Shown: positions 1 through 6,258 of the stretch, piece after piece
Position numbering within the stretch: the first letter of the stretch is position 1
Layout of the letters: every line of letters starts with the position of its first letter
Source: Lachnospiraceae bacterium
GTDB taxonomy: Bacteria; Bacillota_A; Clostridia; Lachnospirales; Lachnospiraceae
Reading direction: 5' to 3'
Assembly: GCA_017522685.1 (NCBI GenBank)
Contig: JAFWYN010000017.1
Coordinates: 1 to 8,361, forward strand
Length of the DNA: 8,361 bases
Notes under the pieces: generated by a model
Told to the model about the DNA's origin: nothing
The model's input: the letters and a program-made list of their open reading frames with translations, nothing else
Database searches by the model: none
Made by a program: the position numbers and the translations under genes

Positions 1-1160
1 AGGTATCCCAGAAGCAGAAGATTACAGACAGTGATTTGGAGGATAAGGATGTGCTGGCTCTCTATCAGGATGAAGATGAGGCAGTGGTGCAGGTATTCTT
101 TATCCGCGGAGGCAAGTTGATTGGCAGAGAACATTACTATATGACGCATGTGTCAGGAGAAAAGAAGCCACAGATTCTGGAAGAGTTTATCAAACAGTTT
201 TATGCCGGAACGCCCTTTATTCCAAGAGAGTTAATGCTGCAATACGAGATTGGGGACCATGAGCTGATTGAACAATGGCTGACCCAGAAGCGCGGCAGCA
301 GAGTTTATATAAAGGTGCCGAAAATCGGTACCAAGGAGAAGCTGGTGGAGCTGGCTGCCCAGAACGCAAAACTGATATTATCACAGGATAAGGAAAAGTT
401 GAAAAGAGAAGAAGGCCGTACCATAGGAGCTGTAAAGGAGATTGCGGATCTGCTTGGACTGGAGTCGGTGGAGCGTATGGAAGCCTTCGATATTTCCAAT
501 ATCAGCGGTTTTGAGAATGTAGGCTCCATGGTGGTTTATGAAAAAGGGAAACCGAAAAAAAGTGATTATCGTAAGTTCCGTATTAAGACAGTATCCGGAC
601 CCGATGATTATGCCTGCATGAGGGAGGTGCTGATGCGCCGCTTCCTGCATGGTATGGAGGAAGGACGTGAGTTAGCAGAGCAGAATGTGGATGCGGTGTA
701 CGGAAGTTTTACCAAATTCCCGGATTTGCTATTGATGGATGGTGGTCGGGGACAGGTGAATATCGCTTTGTCCGTATTGGAGGAGCTACGCATTAATATA
801 CCGGTTTGCGGCATGGTAAAGGATGATAACCACCGTACCAGAGGCTTGTATTTTAACAATGAGGAATTGCCCATAGATACCCGTTCGGAAGGCTTTAAAC
901 TCATCACCCGTATCCAGGATGAAGCCCATCGTTTCGCCATTGAATATCATCGTTCCCTGCGAAGCAAGGACCAGGTGAAGTCCGTGTTGGACGACATCCC
1001 CGGTGTAGGCCCTGCTCGAAGAAAAGCACTTATGCGCCACTTCAAATCCTTAGAGGAAATCCGCAATGCAGAAGTGGAGCAGTTCCTTGAAATTCCGGAG
1101 ATGAATCGAGGAGTGGCTGAAGAGATATATCGATATTTTCGCGGAGAAAAATCTAATTGA
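1..1160 (+). CDS. uvrC: UvrABC system protein C, C-terminal part (5' end outside window)
   Basis: UvrC makes the two incisions around a DNA lesion in nucleotide excision repair, acting with UvrA and UvrB. The frame is open from the first bases (codons from position 3), so the gene begins upstream; about 385 of the usual ~600 residues are present. The N-terminal GIY-YIG nuclease, which makes the 3' cut, is missing. What remains starts near the end of the UVR (UvrB-binding) segment. The RNase H-like nuclease for the 5' cut is complete: FDISN with its Asp at 489-491, GPDDYACM near 603, [10 protein letters not shown] with Asp at 738-740, and [12 protein letters not shown] with His at 927-929. A double helix-hairpin-helix DNA-binding tail ([12 protein letters not shown] onward) spans about 990-1140. 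The TTG at 36 is an internal codon, not a start. The stop TGA lies inside the candidate promoter of the next gene. Confidence 0.97.
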   Translation, partial: VSQKQKITDSDLEDKDVLALYQDEDEAVVQVFFIRGGKLIGREHYYMTHVSGEKKPQILEEFIKQFYAGTPFIPRELMLQYEIGDHELIEQWLTQKRGSRVYIKVPKIGTKEKLVELAAQNAKLILSQDKEKLKREEGRTIGAVKEIADLLGLESVERMEAFDISNISGFENVGSMVVYEKGKPKKSDYRKFRIKTVSGPDDYACMREVLMRRFLHGMEEGRELAEQNVDAVYGSFTKFPDLLLMDGGRGQVNIALSVLEELRINIPVCGMVKDDNHRTRGLYFNNEELPIDTRSEGFKLITRIQDEAHRFAIEYHRSLRSKDQVKSVLDDIPGVGPARRKALMRHFKSLEEIRNAEVEQFLEIPEMNRGVAEEIYRYFRGEKSN

Positions 1161-1185
1161 AGCCACGAAAGGATTGTGTTATAGT
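1157..1185 (+). promoter_or_regulatory. Probable sigma-A promoter of the hprK cluster, overlapping the uvrC stop
   Basis: The -35 TTGAAG (1157-1162) and -10 TATAGT (1180-1185) are separated by exactly 17 bp, and the -10 is preceded by TG at 1177-1178 (an extended -10). Transcription would start near 1192, giving a leader of about 30 nt before hprK. The -35 box overlaps the uvrC stop codon, so hprK could be transcribed independently or by read-through from uvrC. The call rests on consensus match only. The same TGTGTTATA string recurs in the fba promoter. Confidence 0.5.
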
Positions 1186-1221
1186 TACAGTAATTGAACG
1201 CAGAAAGGACTGTAGGAGATT

Positions 1222-2157
1222 ATGGCAAGTATTGGTTTAAAGAAATTAATTGAAAAGATGAAACTGGAAAACCTTACTACGGATGTGGATGTTAGTGTAA
1301 AGCGCATTACCCAGACGGATTTAAACCGTCCTGCATTGCAGCTGACCGGCTTTTTTGAACATTTTGATGCGGCTCGTCTGCAGGTAGTCGGCTTTGTGGA
1401 GCATACCTATCTGGAGGGGCTGGATGAGGCGAAAAAACATGAAATGTATGACCAGCTTCTGTCTTATGATATTCCGGCCATTGTATACTGTAGAGATTTG
1501 CAGCCGGATACCTATCTTATGGAAGCGGCAACTAAGAGAAACATACCAATCTTGTCTACTAAGCAGACTACTTCCGATTTTATGGCGGAGACAATCCGCT
1601 GGTTAAATGTACAGCTGGCACCTTGTATTTCCGTACACGGAGTACTGGTGGATGTTTTTGGTGAAGGTTTGCTGATTACAGGTGAAAGCGGTATCGGTAA
1701 GTCCGAGGCGGCTTTGGAATTGGTAAAGCGTGGACACCGTCTGGTAACCGATGACGTGGTGGAAATCCGCAGAGTGAGTGAGGAGACCTTAATCGGTAGT
1801 GCTCCGGATATTACCAAGCATTTTATCGAGCTGCGCGGCATAGGTATTATTGATATCAAGGCGTTGTACGGTGCTTCCTCCGTAAAGGATACCCAGTCCA
1901 TCGATTTGGTCATCCGTTTGGAGGATTGGGATAAGGAAAAAGAATACGACCGTCTGGGTCTGGAAGAAAGCTATACAGAGTATTTGGGCAATAAAGTGGT
2001 TTGCCACAATATTCCCATTCGTCCCGGACGTAACCTGGCTGTTATTTGTGAGTCTGCAGCAGTTAACCATCGTCAGAAGAAGATGGGCTATAATGCGGCA
2101 CAGGAGCTGTATGCAAGAGTGCAGAAATCATTAACCAGAAAAAGAGAAGAAGACTAA
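1222..2157 (+). CDS. hprK: HPr kinase/phosphorylase
   Basis: This bifunctional cytoplasmic enzyme phosphorylates Ser46 of HPr (and Crh) with ATP or PPi and removes the phosphate by phosphorolysis, setting carbon catabolite repression in Bacillota. At 311 aa it has the usual length (about 310). The N-terminal half (about 1-130) is the variable domain. The C-terminal kinase domain carries the conserved His139 (SVHGVLVDV), the Walker A loop GESGIGKS at residues 154-161, the Asp pair 177-178 (LVTDD), the HprK signature ELRGIGIIDI (203-212), Arg244 (YDRLGLEE) and RPGRNLAVI (268-276). All catalytic positions known from the Lactobacillus casei enzyme appear present, so both activities are expected. 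An AGGAG at 1214-1218 lies only 3 nt before the ATG, a short spacing, but the N-terminus aligns well with the family. A downstream gene of the same cluster encodes a likely substrate, the Crh-like protein. Confidence 0.97.
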   Translation: MASIGLKKLIEKMKLENLTTDVDVSVKRITQTDLNRPALQLTGFFEHFDAARLQVVGFVEHTYLEGLDEAKKHEMYDQLLSYDIPAIVYCRDLQPDTYLMEAATKRNIPILSTKQTTSDFMAETIRWLNVQLAPCISVHGVLVDVFGEGLLITGESGIGKSEAALELVKRGHRLVTDDVVEIRRVSEETLIGSAPDITKHFIELRGIGIIDIKALYGASSVKDTQSIDLVIRLEDWDKEKEYDRLGLEESYTEYLGNKVVCHNIPIRPGRNLAVICESAAVNHRQKKMGYNAAQELYARVQKSLTRKREED

Positions 2158-2172
2158 TTTTGGAGGACAAAT

Positions 2173-3111
2173 ATGAAGAAATACGCATTTGGTGTGGATA
2201 TCGGCGGTACCACAGTTAAGTTGGGTTTATTTGATAAAGAAGGCAATGTACTGGAGAAGTGGGAGATTCCTACCGTAAAGGACAATGGCGGAGAGCGCAT
2301 TTTACCCGATGTGGCTGACAGTATCAAGGAAATGATGGCAGCTAAGGGCATTACTGAGGATGATGTGGAAGGCGTAGGCGTAGGCGTACCCGGACCTGTA
2401 GATGCTCAGGGTAATGTGCAGAAAGCTGTAAATTTAGGTTGGGGCGTGTTTAATATCCCCGAAGTCATGGGAAGCTATATTAATGTACCCGTAAAGGCAG
2501 GAAATGATGCCAATGTAGCAGCTTACGGCGAAATGTGGCAGGGCGGCGGAAAAGGCTGTTCTAACATGGTGGCAGTAACCTTAGGTACCGGCGTAGGCGG
2601 CGGTATTATTATCGGCGGCCAGATCCTGACCGGAGCTACCGGAGCAGGCGGTGAAATCGGCCATATTCATATTGAAGATAACGAAACCGATGTGTGCGGA
2701 TGTCAGAACAGAGGCTGTCTGGAGCAGTATGCTTCCGCAACCGGTGTGGTTCGTCTGGCAACACGGAGATTAGCAAAGGATGATGCACCCAGCATACTCA
2801 GAAGCGGTGAAGTATCTGCCAAGACGGTATTTGATGCGGTAAAGGCGGGAGATACCGTGGCAATCGAAATCGCTGAACAGTTTGGCGATTATCTGGGTAA
2901 GGGACTGGCAGCAGTGGCTGCAGTAGTAAACCCTGAAATGTTTGTAATCGGTGGCGGCGTGTCTAAGGCAGGAGAGATTTTGTTTGATTACATCCGCCCT
3001 GCATATGAAAAGTACGTGTTCCATGGTTGCAGAAGTGCAAAGCTGGCACTGGCTACCTTGGGAAATGATGCCGGTATTTTCGGTGCAGCAGCATTAGTGC
3101 TGTGTGAATAA
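2173..3111 (+). CDS. glcK: ROK-family glucokinase
   Basis: This enzyme phosphorylates glucose with ATP to glucose-6-phosphate in the cytoplasm, serving sugar taken up without PTS phosphorylation or released from oligosaccharides. The 312 aa match ROK glucokinases in length and layout: phosphate-binding loop DIGGTT at residues 9-14, GVPGPVD (71-77), catalytic Asp112 in GNDANVAAYGEMW, adenosine/phosphate loop VTLGTGVGGG (135-144), EIGHI with His164, the zinc motif Cys175-x-Cys177-x4-Cys182 followed by Glu184, and a late IGGGVS loop (259-264). It resembles Bacillus subtilis GlcK along its whole length, including NLGW and GEMW, which favours glucokinase over a ROK repressor; there is no N-terminal helix-turn-helix. 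GGAGG at 2162-2166 lies 6 nt before the ATG, and only 15 nt separate it from hprK, so co-transcription is very likely. Exact sugar preference (glucose, mannose, N-acetyl sugars) cannot be read from sequence. Confidence 0.93.
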   Translation: MKKYAFGVDIGGTTVKLGLFDKEGNVLEKWEIPTVKDNGGERILPDVADSIKEMMAAKGITEDDVEGVGVGVPGPVDAQGNVQKAVNLGWGVFNIPEVMGSYINVPVKAGNDANVAAYGEMWQGGGKGCSNMVAVTLGTGVGGGIIIGGQILTGATGAGGEIGHIHIEDNETDVCGCQNRGCLEQYASATGVVRLATRRLAKDDAPSILRSGEVSAKTVFDAVKAGDTVAIEIAEQFGDYLGKGLAAVAAVVNPEMFVIGGGVSKAGEILFDYIRPAYEKYVFHGCRSAKLALATLGNDAGIFGAAALVLCE

Positions 3112-3138
3112 ACAATGAAGTAAAAGGGAATGAATGGC

Positions 3139-4047
3139 ATGATTAGTTCGACAGTTGTAAAGACATTGGAAGAATGGATACCTACAGAGAATATTTTCAG
3201 AGAAGAACCCATGAGCAGGCATACCACCTTCCGTATCGGAGGGAATGCAGATTGTCTTTTACAAATAGAAAATGCAGAGCAGTTAAGTAAGGTGAAGAAG
3301 TACCTGAAAACACTGGAAATTCCTTATTTTGTAATAGGAAACGGCAGTAATCTGCTGGTAAGCGATGAAGGCTACCGGGGTATCATATTGGTAGTCTCAG
3401 AATATATGAGTGATGTGAAGGTGGAAGGAAACCGTATCATAGCCCAAGCCGGAGCACTTATGAGTAAGATTGCCAGAGTGGCGCTTGAACATGGTCTTAC
3501 CGGTTTTGAATTTGCTTCCGGGATTCCGGGCACCATAGGTGGTGGTGTAGTGATGAATGCGGGAGCCTATGACGGCGAACTGAAACAGGTAGTATCACTG
3601 GTGAAAGTGATAGGCGAAGACGGCGAATGCTTGGAGCTGGATAATGAGACTATGGAATTTGGGTATCGCACCAGTGCCATAAAGAATACCGGCTTTACCG
3701 CAGTGGAGGTTCAGCTTGATTTGCAACCCGGAGATAAGGATACCATAAAGGCAAGAATGGATGAACTGACAGCCAAAAGAAGAGAAAAGCAACCCCTGGA
3801 ATATCCCAGCGCAGGAAGTACTTTTAAGCGTCCTCAGGGACATTTTGCAGGAGCACTGATTATGAATGCAGGCCTTCGGGGCTATCAGGTGGGGGATGCA
3901 CAGGTGTCTGAAAAGCATTGCGGCTTTGTCATCAACAAAGGAAAAGCAACTGCGGAGGATGTGCTGAACCTTATGGCACATGTACAGAAGGAAGTAAAGG
4001 AGCAGTTTGACGTAGAACTGGAGCCGGAAGTAATCGTATTAAGATAA
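3139..4047 (+). CDS. murB: UDP-N-acetylenolpyruvoylglucosamine reductase
   Basis: MurB reduces UDP-GlcNAc-enolpyruvate to UDP-MurNAc with NADPH through bound FAD, the second committed step of peptidoglycan synthesis. The FAD-binding part shows TTFRIGG (29-35), GNGSNLLVSDEG (68-79) and the signature ASGIPGTIGGGVVMNAGAY (126-144). The substrate part shows YRTS (176-179), SAGSTFKRP (224-232) with the proton-donating Ser227, and the C-terminal Glu of LEPEV. The compact C-terminal part suggests the type II form typical of Gram-positives. Start choice: an upstream ATG at 3130 directly abuts the ribosome binding site AAGGGA (3124-3129), whereas the ATG at 3139 lies 9 nt from it, so 3139 is preferred (302 aa instead of 305). 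The gene follows glcK by under 30 nt and sits in the same transcription unit. Confidence 0.95.
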   Translation: MISSTVVKTLEEWIPTENIFREEPMSRHTTFRIGGNADCLLQIENAEQLSKVKKYLKTLEIPYFVIGNGSNLLVSDEGYRGIILVVSEYMSDVKVEGNRIIAQAGALMSKIARVALEHGLTGFEFASGIPGTIGGGVVMNAGAYDGELKQVVSLVKVIGEDGECLELDNETMEFGYRTSAIKNTGFTAVEVQLDLQPGDKDTIKARMDELTAKRREKQPLEYPSAGSTFKRPQGHFAGALIMNAGLRGYQVGDAQVSEKHCGFVINKGKATAEDVLNLMAHVQKEVKEQFDVELEPEVIVLR

Positions 4048-4079
4048 TGTGACAACATGTAAGATACGTGGAGATAAGC

Positions 4080-4943
4080 ATGAGATTTGTAATTGTTACA
4101 GGTATGAGCGGCAGTGGCAAAAGTACTGCTTTAAAGATGCTGGAGGATGCAGGTTACTATTGTGTGGATAATCTGCCGGTGTCTTTGATTGAAAAGTTTA
4201 TGGAGCTTTTAGCCTTGCCCAATAATGAGATAGAAAAAGTAGTCTTAGGTCTGGATGTGCGTGCGGAGGCCTTTGAGGATGTGGCACATATTTTGGAGGC
4301 CCTGCGCATCAAAGGGTATCAGTTTGAAATTCTGTTTATGAATGCTACGGATGAGACCTTGATAAAACGCTATAAGGAAAGCCGCCGTTTGCATCCGGTG
4401 GATCCGGACGGCCGTATTGAGGACGGCGTGGCGAAGGAAAGAATCCTGCTTGAGGAAATACGTAAGCAGGCAGATTATGTGATTGATACATCAGGGCTTT
4501 TGACCAGAGAGTTAAAGGCTGAGCTGGACCGTATTTTTGTGGATGGCGAGGAATATAATAACCTTATGGTAAACATCATGTCCTTTGGATTTAAGCACGG
4601 AATACCGGCGGATGTGGATTTGGTGTTTGATGTGAGATTTTTGCCCAACCCCTATTATGTGGATGAGCTGAAGACACAGACCGGCAATGATAAACCGGTA
4701 CAGGATTTTGTCATGGCTTGTGAAGAGTCCCATGTTTTTTTGAACAAGCTGGCGGATATGCTATATTTCCTGATTCCCAATTATGTAAAGGAAGGCAAAT
4801 ACCGACTGGTGGTTGCGATCGGCTGTACCGGCGGCAAGCATCGTAGTGTGACTTTGGCCAATGAATTATATCAGCGGATGAAAAATCAGGGCGACTATGG
4901 TATGACCATTTATCATCGGGATATAAATAATCGTAGTAAATAG
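4080..4943 (+). CDS. rapZ: RapZ/YvcJ-family nucleotide-binding regulator
   Basis: This is a P-loop protein that binds and hydrolyses ATP or GTP. The enterobacterial member RapZ is an RNA-binding adaptor that steers small-RNA decay to control GlmS (glucosamine-6-phosphate synthesis); the Bacillus member YvcJ affects competence and its molecular role is less clear. The 287 aa include Walker A GMSGSGKS at 8-15, the conserved VDNLP (29-33), GLDVR (57-61), FGFKHGIPADVD (169-180), RFLPNPYYV (186-194) and the C-terminal signature GCTGGKHRSV (248-257). The last motif lies in the domain that binds RNA in E. coli RapZ. Start choice: a GTG at 4068 in frame would overlap the ribosome binding site GTGGAG (4068-4073), so the ATG at 4080, 6 nt beyond it, is preferred. 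It lies 32 nt after murB and 22 nt before whiA. The yvcK/glmR gene often found at this junction is not present. Confidence 0.94.
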   Translation: MRFVIVTGMSGSGKSTALKMLEDAGYYCVDNLPVSLIEKFMELLALPNNEIEKVVLGLDVRAEAFEDVAHILEALRIKGYQFEILFMNATDETLIKRYKESRRLHPVDPDGRIEDGVAKERILLEEIRKQADYVIDTSGLLTRELKAELDRIFVDGEEYNNLMVNIMSFGFKHGIPADVDLVFDVRFLPNPYYVDELKTQTGNDKPVQDFVMACEESHVFLNKLADMLYFLIPNYVKEGKYRLVVAIGCTGGKHRSVTLANELYQRMKNQGDYGMTIYHRDINNRSK

Positions 4944-4965
4944 TGAAATTGTATGGAGGTGCGGT

Positions 4966-5847
4966 ATGTCATTTTCCTATGATGTAAAAGAGGAATTGGC
5001 GAAGCATTTGGGTGCTGCCAGACATTGCCAGATGGCAGAATTGGCGGCCATGTTGCATTTTTGCGGTCAATACGGAAGAGACGCAGAAGGGGCATTTACC
5101 ATAGGTTTTCAGGTAGAAAATCCAATCGTTGTAAAAAAATGCTTTACATTATTGAAAAAAACATTTAGTATAGATACTGATGCGACTATAGACGAGGCGA
5201 AGATGAACGAGCTTTATCGCAAGTTTGGCGACTTACAGGAGCCGGCGGATGAGCTGTTATTAAAGAGTACCTGTTGTCGCAGAGCCTTTATCCGGGGAGC
5301 TTTTTTAGCCATAGGCTCCATCAGTGCACCGGAGAAGGGGTATCATCTGGAGTTTGTGACTGCCAATGAGAAGAAAGCAAAGCAGTTGCAAAGTGTGATA
5401 CAGAGTTTTGATATCGATGCGAAGATTGTACTTCGGAAGAAATATCATGTGCTGTATATGAAGGAAAGCGAGGCCATCGTGGATTTGCTGAATGTCATGG
5501 AGGCACATATTGCACTAATGAAATTAGAAAATTTGCGTATTCTGAAAGAGTTGCGTAATACCGTAAACCGCAGAGTGAATTGTGAAACAGCCAATATTAA
5601 CAAGACTCTGGATTCCTCCAGAAAGCAGCAGGCGGATATCCGATTGTTGCAGGAGAAGTATGGGTTGGAGAATCTGCCGAAGGGATTACAGCAGATAGCC
5701 AGGATACGTCTGGAAGAACCGGAAGCATCTTTGAAGGAATTGGGCGAGATGCTGGAGCCACCCATCGGAAAGTCCGGTGTAAATCACAGATTACGGAAGC
5801 TTAGCGAGATGGCAGACAAGCTTAAGCTTGGGAAAGAGGAGGAGTAA
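4966..5847 (+). CDS. whiA: WhiA, DNA-binding regulator of division and sporulation
   Basis: WhiA combines an N-terminal LAGLIDADG homing-endonuclease-like fold with a C-terminal helix-turn-helix. In Streptomyces it activates sporulation-septation genes with WhiB; in Bacillus it binds DNA and influences cell division without clear transcriptional control. The start MSFSYDVKEEL is typical, as are CCRRAFIRGAFLAIGSIS (103-120, the LAGLIDADG-like segment), VNRRVNCETANINKT (200-214) and the C-terminal LKELGEML and GKSGVNHRLRKL (268-279). At 293 aa it is short for the family (about 310-330). The missing stretch appears to lie between roughly residues 65 and 95, where relatives have extra beta strands before the conserved Cys pair. 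The reading frame is intact, so it is probably a compact variant, not a damaged gene. GGAGG at 4955-4959 is 6 nt before the ATG. Its 3' end carries the ribosome binding site of the next gene. Confidence 0.94.
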   Translation: MSFSYDVKEELAKHLGAARHCQMAELAAMLHFCGQYGRDAEGAFTIGFQVENPIVVKKCFTLLKKTFSIDTDATIDEAKMNELYRKFGDLQEPADELLLKSTCCRRAFIRGAFLAIGSISAPEKGYHLEFVTANEKKAKQLQSVIQSFDIDAKIVLRKKYHVLYMKESEAIVDLLNVMEAHIALMKLENLRILKELRNTVNRRVNCETANINKTLDSSRKQQADIRLLQEKYGLENLPKGLQQIARIRLEEPEASLKELGEMLEPPIGKSGVNHRLRKLSEMADKLKLGKEEE

Positions 5848-5848
5848 A

Positions 5849-6109
5849 ATGACTAAGAAAGCAGTAGAAATCAAGTTGCAGAGCGGATTGGAAGCGAGAC
5901 CTGTAGCAATGCTTGTACAGGTAGCCAGCAGATATGATAGCAGCGTTTATCTGGAGTGTGAAGGCAAGAAGGTAAATGCCAAGAGTATTATGGGTATGAT
6001 GAGCTTAGGTTTGGTAACCGGCGAATCCGTAACCGTAATCGCAGATGGTGCGGATGAAGGTGCAGCTATCGACGATATCGAAAAGTACTTGTGTGGAGAA
6101 ACTGCATAA
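5849..6109 (+). CDS. crh: Crh-like HPr paralogue with Glu at position 15 (no PTS histidine)
   Basis: This is an 86-aa HPr-fold protein. In true HPr, His15 (GLHARPA) carries phosphate from enzyme I to PTS transporters. Here the motif reads GLEARPVAML, with Glu15 (GAA at 5891-5893), so PTS phosphotransfer should be impossible. Ser46 (AGT at 5984-5986) is kept in an excellent NAKSIMGMMSLG context, the site phosphorylated by HprK, which then promotes CcpA binding. Bacillus subtilis Crh has Gln15 and the same Ser46 and also lies directly after whiA (yvcL), so this is best read as a Crh-type regulator; databases may simply label it HPr family. AGGAGG at 5837-5842 lies inside the end of whiA, 6 nt before the ATG, and the stop of whiA abuts with 1 nt between, suggesting translational coupling. 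An upstream in-frame ATG at 5828 lies within whiA before the binding site and is rejected as start. Confidence 0.9.
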   Translation: MTKKAVEIKLQSGLEARPVAMLVQVASRYDSSVYLECEGKKVNAKSIMGMMSLGLVTGESVTVIADGADEGAAIDDIEKYLCGETA

Positions 6110-6126
6110 AATTTTGTGGAAATGAT

Positions 6127-6166
6127 TCGGCATGGTTGTGGAAAGCAACAATGCCGATATTTTTTT
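6127..6166 (+). terminator. Intrinsic terminator of the hprK-crh cluster
   Basis: The arm CGGCATGGTTG (6128-6138) pairs with CAACAATGCCG (6146-6156) with one internal mismatch around the 7-nt loop TGGAAAG. A T-rich tail follows, with seven Ts at 6160-6166. It begins 18 nt after the crh stop, so it marks the end of the cluster and separates it from fba. Confidence 0.85.
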
Positions 6167-6177
6167 CACAAACTTGT

Positions 6178-6205
6178 TTGCTTTTTAACGAATGTGTGTT
6201 ATACT
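6178..6205 (+). promoter_or_regulatory. Extended -10 promoter of fba
   Basis: The -10 TATACT (6200-6205) is preceded by TG at 6197-6198, an exact extended -10, with a partial -35 TTGCTT (6178-6183) 16 bp upstream. The predicted start near 6212 leaves a leader of about 47 nt. A small GGGCA/TGCCC inverted repeat (6215-6226) sits at the very start of that leader. The promoter follows directly after the upstream terminator, so fba is an independent unit. Confidence 0.65.
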
Positions 6206-6258
6206 ATCCCCAAAGGGCATTTGCCCCAAAACAAAAAGAAGAAAGGATGACTTTAAAA

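Noticed and set aside
1175..1190. TGTGTTATAGTTACA as a CcpA (cre) site before hprK
   Set aside because: Only the outer TGT/ACA match; the central CG and inner symmetry of cre sites are missing, and the string is better explained as the extended -10.
2371..2388. Three tandem GGCGTA copies in glcK
   Set aside because: They encode the Gly-Val run leading into the PGP motif that is normal in ROK kinases, so the repeat reflects protein sequence.
3130..3138. ATG at 3130 as murB start
   Set aside because: It abuts the AAGGGA ribosome binding site; the ATG at 3139 has proper spacing. The difference is three residues.
3595..3981. 128-codon - strand frame opposite murB, and similar frames opposite uvrC, hprK, rapZ and whiA
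   Set aside because: They lie wholly inside well-identified + strand genes, have no recognisable motifs and contain low-quality composition; they are antisense shadows.
4068..4079. GTG at 4068 as rapZ start
   Set aside because: It is part of the GTGGAG ribosome binding site serving the ATG at 4080.
5891..5893. Glu15 of the HPr-like protein as a sequencing error of His15
   Set aside because: His codons (CAT/CAC) differ from GAA at two bases, the rest of the frame is clean, and the whiA-adjacent position matches Crh, which also lacks this histidine.
6091..6258. Long N-terminal extension of the aldolase frame back into crh
   Set aside because: It crosses the crh stop, the terminator and the fba promoter, and family aldolases start at MALVTTTEMF.
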